Below are positions 18,522-23,174 of a stretch of 23,174 nucleotides of DNA, in pieces. Numbering within the stretch: position 1 is the first letter of the stretch; every line of letters starts with the position of its first letter. The stretch comes from Obelidium mucronatum (taxonomy: Eukaryota > Chytridiomycota > Chytridiomycetes > Chytridiales > Chytriomycetaceae): positions 1-23,174 of the forward strand of contig JAIVFH010000383.1 of NCBI GenBank assembly GCA_025765595.1, read 5' to 3'. Made by a program: the position numbers and the translations under genes. The notes under the pieces are model-generated. The model saw nothing but the letters and a program-made list of their open reading frames with translations. It was not told where the DNA came from and made no database searches.

Positions 18522-19630
18522 TTAGCATCTTTCCAAATTGAAGCCAATAACAAAGTTGCCCAAACCTTCTTTTTGCCATCGATTCCAAAATCTAGCACAG
18601 TATCAATAACATCCACGTAATCTGCTGGTCGAATCAACGACGCGGTTCCGATGGGTTGTAATGGGACTGGCGCGACGCGTTTTTTCATATGGTAAATAGA
18701 AGGAGCGATGGATTTCAGCGATGGATTAATTTGGATGGAATCTTGTGGGATGGATTCAGATCCTGTGGCTGTCCATGTGGAGTTTGAGGATTCGGCGGCA
18801 GCGGGAATCAGTAACGAATTTGTGGTCATGGCTTTAGGAGGCGCGGGGACTTGTGTCACGATTTTTCGTGGGTTTTTTGCTGCCGCTGGTTGTGGTGGTT
18901 GTGATGGTGGCGGGGGTTGTTGTTTGGGAACTTTTGTTGAGGTTGGAGACACTGGCATGATTGATCCAGATCGGATTCCAGAGCCGCTAGATGGATTCAT
19001 GTTGATGGAAGTTGAATTCGATCCATTCATTGTGGGTTTAAGACATTGCGCGTTTTGAGCTGCGATGGATGGCCTTTGAGCGCGTTTTGTGGCAGACAGT
19101 GTAGAAACTGAGACATGCGGTTGTTTTGGTTTGACCTCTTCGGGTATCTGACGAGCAGTGGAATTAATCTGATCTTCCGTGGCTGTTGCAGTGACAGTCG
19201 ATTGATCCGTTGGCAGTGGCGGACCATTAGAATTCATTTTCTTTGGTGTTTGAAAGTTTGCCTGATGTTTTGCTGAAGACGCCGATGCTGGAGTACCGCT
19301 GTTTTTTGACCACGGCCATCTGCGATCACGTCCTTGAGAGTTTCTTGAGCCTCGTAGCTCTTCCTCACTCATTCCCGGAACAGGTGGGACAAGAACAACT
19401 TTGGCCCTTTCATCAGCTGAATTCGAATGCACTTGGATAGTAGCGCGTCTTTCGTGTCGCGGATTGGGGGAAGGATCATCGTGAACGTTGATGGTGGGGT
19501 GTTTTGGGTAGTTGTGAAGAGACAAAGACGTCAAGTACGGACTGGGAATAACTGATGCTGATCGTTGGTGCCTGGAGGATGAGTTCAACTCAGCTTTACG
19601 CTCTAGCTCAGCTACAATAGAGTTGCTCAT
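18518..19630 (-). CDS. Low-complexity hypothetical protein, about 370 residues
   Basis: Open from 19696; the ATG at 19630 (MSNSIVAELERKAEL) is preferred, since 19696 is only 5 bp from the carrier stop. Most of the protein is Ser/Pro/Thr/Asn-rich and probably disordered, with a Pro/Gln block (KQQPPPPSQPPQPAAAKNP, about residues 234-252) and basic-Ser patches that could be phosphorylation or binding sites. Only the end looks ordered: IRPADYVDVIDTVLDFGIDG followed by KKKVWATLLLASIWKDAK. I do not recognise the family. No membrane segment or signal peptide is clear. It ends in a 4-base overlap with the FAM177-like ORF. Confidence 0.6.
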   Translation of the reverse strand: MSNSIVAELERKAELNSSSRHQRSASVIPSPYLTSLSLHNYPKHPTINVHDDPSPNPRHERRATIQVHSNSADERAKVVLVPPVPGMSEEELRGSRNSQGRDRRWPWSKNSGTPASASSAKHQANFQTPKKMNSNGPPLPTDQSTVTATATEDQINSTARQIPEEVKPKQPHVSVSTLSATKRAQRPSIAAQNAQCLKPTMNGSNSTSINMNPSSGSGIRSGSIMPVSPTSTKVPKQQPPPPSQPPQPAAAKNPRKIVTQVPAPPKAMTTNSLLIPAAAESSNSTWTATGSESIPQDSIQINPSLKSIAPSIYHMKKRVAPVPLQPIGTASLIRPADYVDVIDTVLDFGIDGKKKVWATLLLASIWKDAK

Positions 19631-19678
19631 TATTGTTGGGAGGGATTTGTGTAGGCTGACAATTTCAAAAGAGTTGGC

Positions 19679-19684
19679 TTTATT
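19679..19684 (-). terminator. Candidate poly(A) signal of the peroxisomal carrier gene
   Basis: AATAAA on the minus strand, 17 bp after the carrier stop, in the 70 bp before the next minus-strand start. Confidence 0.5.
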
Positions 19685-19700
19685 GAAGGTACTCAAACAA

Positions 19701-20980
19701 TCACGCCTTGGCTTCCTTCAACTTCAAAAGAACCAATAGCCATACAGAAGCATTATAAAGCTATGAATGGAAAACTACGCGTCAGAATCGTACAACGGAA
19801 AAAAAGAATGGAAAACAAACACTGACCTCTTCCTTGAAAGCAAAAGTAAAGGCCGACGCCAAAACGCTTTGCAAAAGCTTGGCTTCAATACCTTTGTACA
19901 AACCCGAGACACCTTCGGCCTTGATAATCTTCTTGATTCCATCAATAACGTTGTGGTATCTCTCCTTTGCATCATCACTCTGCTTCAGCTGCATACGACT
20001 CTTCACAACAATGTACGGGTATGTAATACTCGTGGCGCAAAGCTTACTCACAGCTCCCAACAAGAAAAAGTCAAACCCAGTCAAAGCACCACCACCCTTC
20101 GCAGTTCGACGCGTTTGCATAATGTCCTTGAGTCGCTCAAAAACAGTGTATTGAATAATGGGATTGATTACGAGAATCAAGGCCGGGATGATTCCCTTCC
20201 AGAACCCAGTGATTCCTTCCTCCTTGTAGATTTTTGCAATGGTTTGGAGAGTTGAGAGGGATCGTTGGGGTTTTCCGTTGGCGGAGTCATCGAGGCTTGA
20301 CTTTTTGACGGTCTGTCTGAGGTTGACGACCCAGATTGGGTTGGTGCTGAACAACAATAATCATAATCTCGTTAAACAGGGCTGTGATACATCAAAAAAA
20401 AAAAAAAAGAAAGAGAAGAAAAACTCACGTAATTGAAGTAGCTGCGCCAGCAATGGCTCCGGCAGCCATGCTTTCAAAGATGGAAATGGACCGTTCGGTT
20501 TCCTGAGCTGCTTCAAATGCCGCCTTCACGTACTCGTACCAGTAGTAATAGACTCCCTGTGTGACAGCAATTCCGAACATGGCTGATTCAATTCCGCTAT
20601 TTTATATCATAACATCACGAGATTGTGTATTGTTTTTTCAGATGGCGGAGGACCATGAGTACACACAAAAATGACAGGTACTAACGAATAGAGACCACCA
20701 AAGCCCTCTTCGCGAATAATCTTAAGAAACGCGTCCTTTTGAGCGGTAAAAGTAGAGACTGGCGATGGCTTGGTTGGGGTGGCAGCCCTCGAGGGCGATG
20801 TGGGAGCCTTGTTGACTTGAGCACGCGTTGAGACAGTCACGAGAGGATACGTCAGAGCCATAGACGCCATTCCTCCACCAGCGCCTGCGGAAAATTAAAT
20901 CTCGGTGTTAGTCTGGCGCTCATATTGGCTTTGGTCGGTCGGAAACCTGCGAGGGCATGGACAACGGATTCTGAAGCCAT
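19701..20980 (-). CDS. Mitochondrial-carrier-family protein, peroxisomal ATP/nucleotide carrier type (PMP47/ANT1/SLC25A17)
   Basis: Minus-strand exons 20980-20947, 20884-20686, 20596-20429, 20346-19827 and 19760-19701 keep frame and give 326 residues. Three repeats carry the carrier signatures TYPLVTVSTR, TNPIWVVNLR and TYPYIVVKSR at the ends of their first helices. The opening HALAGAGGGMASMALTYPL and the NPIWVVN motif are typical of peroxisomal members, which import ATP (or exchange CoA, FAD or NAD) into peroxisomes for beta-oxidation. Repeat 1 has a Pro/Ser/Thr-rich loop (KAPTSPSRAATPTKPSP). The 19-residue last exon supplies the final helix (NASVWLLVLLKLKEAKA). Introns are 62, 89, 82 and 66 nt; the 82-nt one contains a run of about 15 T in the sense strand. 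Confidence 0.92.
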
Positions 20981-21132
20981 TTTTTGTTGTTTTATTGCAC
21001 ATGGCCAGTCGCCCAATAATATTTGATTTAAGATTGATTACGCCGAAACTCGCTATTATTCCAGTTATTTTTCTATTCTCTAACATACTTAAAGATGCAA
21101 AGAAAAGACATTGACTTTTAAGTTGATTACAA
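20981..21132. promoter_or_regulatory. Shared divergent promoter region, carrier / APN1
   Basis: 152 bp separate the two divergent start codons, so both promoters must lie here. It is A/T-rich with CCCAATAATAT (near 21011) as a possible CCAAT-like element. No other feature is visible. Confidence 0.5.
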
Positions 21133-22236
21133 ATGGGACCCAAGCAGCGCTCGACAAAGAGAAAAAGCAACGCTGACGGCGCCGAAGCACCGCCGACGCC
21201 GTCCAAGAAGGCGCGCATTGCGGCTTTTGCGGCGCAGACTCCCGCAGACGGCGCCGCTCTGAGCGAACAGCGGCGCGCCGCGGCGCCACTCAAATGGGTT
21301 GGGCCGCACGCGTCGGCGGCGGGCGGACCAGCGAATGCCGTGGGTTACACGAGCCGGGTGGGCGGCCAGGCGTTTGCGCTGTTCCTCGGCTCGCAGCGCA
21401 AGTGGGACCGGCCGCCGCTGACCGACGCAGCGGTCGCCGCATTCAAGCAGCAGTGCGCAGACAACAACTTCAACAAGGCGCATATTGTGCCGCACGGGTC
21501 CTATCTGATCAATTTGGGCAATCCAGATGCCGAGAAGCGGAAGAAGGGGTTGGACGCGTTCCTGGAAGACGTCAGGTGAGAATACTGTCATGTATGTGAA
21601 CTGCTCTCTCTCATTGAGCTTTGACTTAGTCGATGTGAACGTCTTGGAATTGAGCTCTACAACTTCCATCCCGGCTCAACTGTTGGAGAGTGTTCTATTG
21701 AACATTCAATCTCTCTCATTGCAGAAGGCATCAACGAAGCCATCGCAAAAACTCCATCTGTTATCCTCGTCATTGAAAATATGGCAGGACAAGGAAACAC
21801 GGTCGGAAGAACCTTCGAAGAGCTGCGTCAAATAATTGACTTGGTGGAGAACAAAGACCGTGTGGGTGTTTGTTTAGACACTTGTCATTTGTTCGCTTCT
21901 GGCTACGATATACGAACTGCCGAGAAGTTTGATGGAGTAATGAAGGATTTTGATCGGATTGTGGGACTGCAATACTTGAAGGCAATGCACTTGAATGATT
22001 CCATGACGGATTTGAACAGCGGAAAGGATCGGCATGACCATATTGGGAACGGAAAGATTGGATTGGAGGCCTTCAGATTCATCATGAACGACGACCGATT
22101 CAATTCGATGCCAATGGTGTTGGAAGTTCCTGTGGATCCCAAAACGGAGATTGCAATCTACACTCGTGAAATCAATCTTTTGTATAGTTTAGTGGAGGAT
22201 GGAAACAAGGAATCCGAGAAGAAAGACCAAGAATAA
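21133..22236 (+). CDS. APN1: Endonuclease IV family AP endonuclease
   Basis: Exons 21133-21575 and 21630-22236 (54-nt intron) give 349 residues. The enzyme cuts 5' of abasic sites in base-excision repair and trims 3'-blocking groups. All metal-ligand motifs of the TIM-barrel fold are present: IVPHGSYL, YNFHPGS, VIENMAGQG, CLDTCHLFASGYD, KAMHLNDS, DRHDHIGNG and LEVP. A basic N-terminal extension of about 45 residues (KQRSTKRKSN ... PSKKARIAAF) looks like a nuclear localisation signal, whereas yeast Apn1 has its signal at the C-terminus. The first exon is very GC-rich and the second is not. Confidence 0.96.
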
Positions 22237-22264
22237 CAGAGTGGTTGTTTACTCCAAGCCAAAA

Positions 22265-22646
22265 TCAAACTTTCCCTCCGCGTTCACAGAAACCTCCAAA
22301 ACCCTTAGCAACCATATTCGCAGACAATTTTCCATAAAGATGAGGATATAGTTCCGATTCTGGAATAGTGGCGCCAACGCCAACTGGAGTTGGATGGACC
22401 GGAGCTTCCCACTTAAGCTCTCCTTCGTTGCAGTTGCTAATTGGTATCGACAAGACGATAATCTTCTTTTCCCCCGTGTAGAACAGATTGGCGACACGCA
22501 GCGCTTGAACAGCAGTGCTTTGTGTGTGTGAGCAGCTGCATTGCAAGACCAGTCGCTCACCTCAAGTGTACAAATCCGTCTCGCTCATCAATCGGAGATG
22601 GAAATGAAGCCGTTTCGTCCAGCGGCCATTCGCTCTGCAGAAGGAT
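22265..22646 (-). CDS. DUF952 family protein, 5' end unresolved, with a candidate 25-nt intron
   Basis: Reading on the minus strand from 22646, ILLQSEWPLDE and IDERDGFVHL match the first half of DUF952. The frame then meets TGA unless 22560-22536 (GTGAGC to TGCAG, 25 nt) is removed. Doing so continues as S-CSHTQSTAVQALRVANLFY, then GELKWEAPV and LYPHLYGKL, which are the LkWE and PHLYG signatures of the family, ending at 22265. DUF952 proteins are small (about 110-120 residues) with no firmly known activity. Upstream of 22646 a stop occurs in frame; an exon ending at TCGTAT with donor GTAAAT (about 22701) is possible, but no start codon is clear. A frameshifted pseudogene is the alternative. 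Confidence 0.6.
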
Positions 22647-22706
22647 CTTGTAGACAGTTCAAGTTGCCACCTGTCATTTCTTTGAAGTCAATTTACATAC
22701 GAAACA

Positions 22707-23174
22707 ATGGCCGATCTGCTTGTCCAACTCTGCGGCCTCTTCTGCGGGAAACCGGCGCAAGATCAGCAGCAGCAGCAACAACAGCAGCAGCATCAGCAGG
22801 CGTACGAACTTCAGCCACCTGTGCATGCGCCAGCTGTCACACAGCCGCCCCCGCAGGCGCCGTTCCTCGTGAGCAGCGGCGCAAAAGTCGCCGGCGCCAA
22901 CTGCCGGCGAGCTGGCCAATCTTAGTGCGGCACTTGCGCGGCTGTGGGATCTGGACGCCAACCGCTGTCAACCAGGAACACACTTCACTCTCAATCTGCA
23001 GAACAAAACCTTTGTCAGCAACACTGCGGATAAAGCGCGGGAGCCACTCTTCCAGAACTTGGACCCCGCCATCTTTTCCCACAGACCCACCTACGCCAAA
23101 TTTATCGACTTGTTGAAGAACTTCACTGCTGAAGGCGGAGTCGCTGAAAGCGTATCTGCCACAAGACTAGGCAA
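22707..23174 (+). CDS. EndoU (XendoU-type) endoribonuclease, 3' end outside window
   Basis: The ATG at 22707 opens a frame (ADLLVQLCGLFCGKP) followed by poly-Gln encoded by CAG repeats and a Pro-rich linker. The EndoU domain lies one frame over from about 22888: GELANLSAALARLWDLDANR, GTHFTLNLQNKTF, NTADKAREPLFQ, and PTYAKFIDLLKNF, matching the conserved start of the U-specific, Mn-dependent endoribonucleases. The catalytic His/Lys residues lie beyond the window. Removing 22869-22887 (GTGAGC to AAAAG, 19 nt) joins the frames exactly; otherwise there is a one-base frameshift. No signal peptide is evident. It is divergent from the DUF952 gene with less than 70 bp between them. Confidence 0.75.

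Noticed and set aside
21089..21669. Minus-strand ORFs over APN1 exon 1
   Set aside because: They are mirror frames of a GC-rich exon whose plus frame continues into a complete endonuclease IV.
22541..23116. Plus-strand ORF of 191 codons spanning the EndoU start
   Set aside because: It has no domain; the EndoU conserved blocks lie in another frame of the same strand.
1..23174. CRISPR arrays, bacterial operons, insertion sequences
   Set aside because: No regularly spaced repeats, transposase motifs or bacterial ribosome-binding patterns are present; genes are spliced and eukaryotic.

Overview
The window is nuclear DNA of an intron-rich, gene-dense eukaryote. It is best explained as a zoosporic (chytrid-like) fungus: it has short GT-AG introns with T-rich tracts, a slicer-type Argonaute, a flagellar CCDC42/CFAP73 coiled-coil gene, a Crinkler-type (CR) NTPase-nuclease effector-like gene, a fungal-type peroxisomal carrier and Apn1-type endonuclease IV. 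This placement is inferred from gene content; no marker was searched.

Layout, left to right. 2-3467 (+): Argonaute, lacking only its 5' end. 3684-4856 (-): PAP2 phosphatase of the sphingoid-base-phosphate phosphatase type. About 4857-9050 is an accessory block holding a truncated Zn2Cys6/SANT-like ORF, a GC-rich double hairpin, about 500 bp without a clear gene, and an 804-residue CR protein. Imperfect copies of one junction flank this block: the IAH1 3' end with its poly(A) signal, followed by a start encoding MRQLVAAEV. The block therefore seems to have separated two formerly adjacent minus-strand genes, IAH1 (9252-10316) and the PAP2 gene, leaving an orphan 5' exon at 9051-9235.

10376-12288 (+): DNA primase large subunit with all four Fe-S cysteines. 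12365-13665 (-): CCDC42/CFAP73. 13900-15094 (+): secreted EXORDIUM/Phi-1-like protein. 15429-16202 (+): intronless ribosomal protein uS5 (RPS2). 16423-18130: poorly characterised genes on both strands. 18228-19630 (-): a FAM177-like ORF whose ATG overlaps the stop of a low-complexity protein in an ATGA. 19701-20980 (-): peroxisomal carrier, sharing a 152-bp divergent promoter with APN1 (21133-22236, +). 22265-22646 (-): DUF952 protein. 22707-end (+): EndoU ribonuclease, cut by the window edge.

Exon structures were derived by hand from splice sites, phase and family motifs, and every listed multi-exon model keeps frame. Three themes stand out: the CR block with duplicated junctions and a double hairpin; four candidate introns of only 19-25 nt beside ordinary 54-235-nt introns; and a strand-composition gradient (C-rich to G-rich) that restarts in each long exon of several housekeeping genes but is not apparent in the CR gene.
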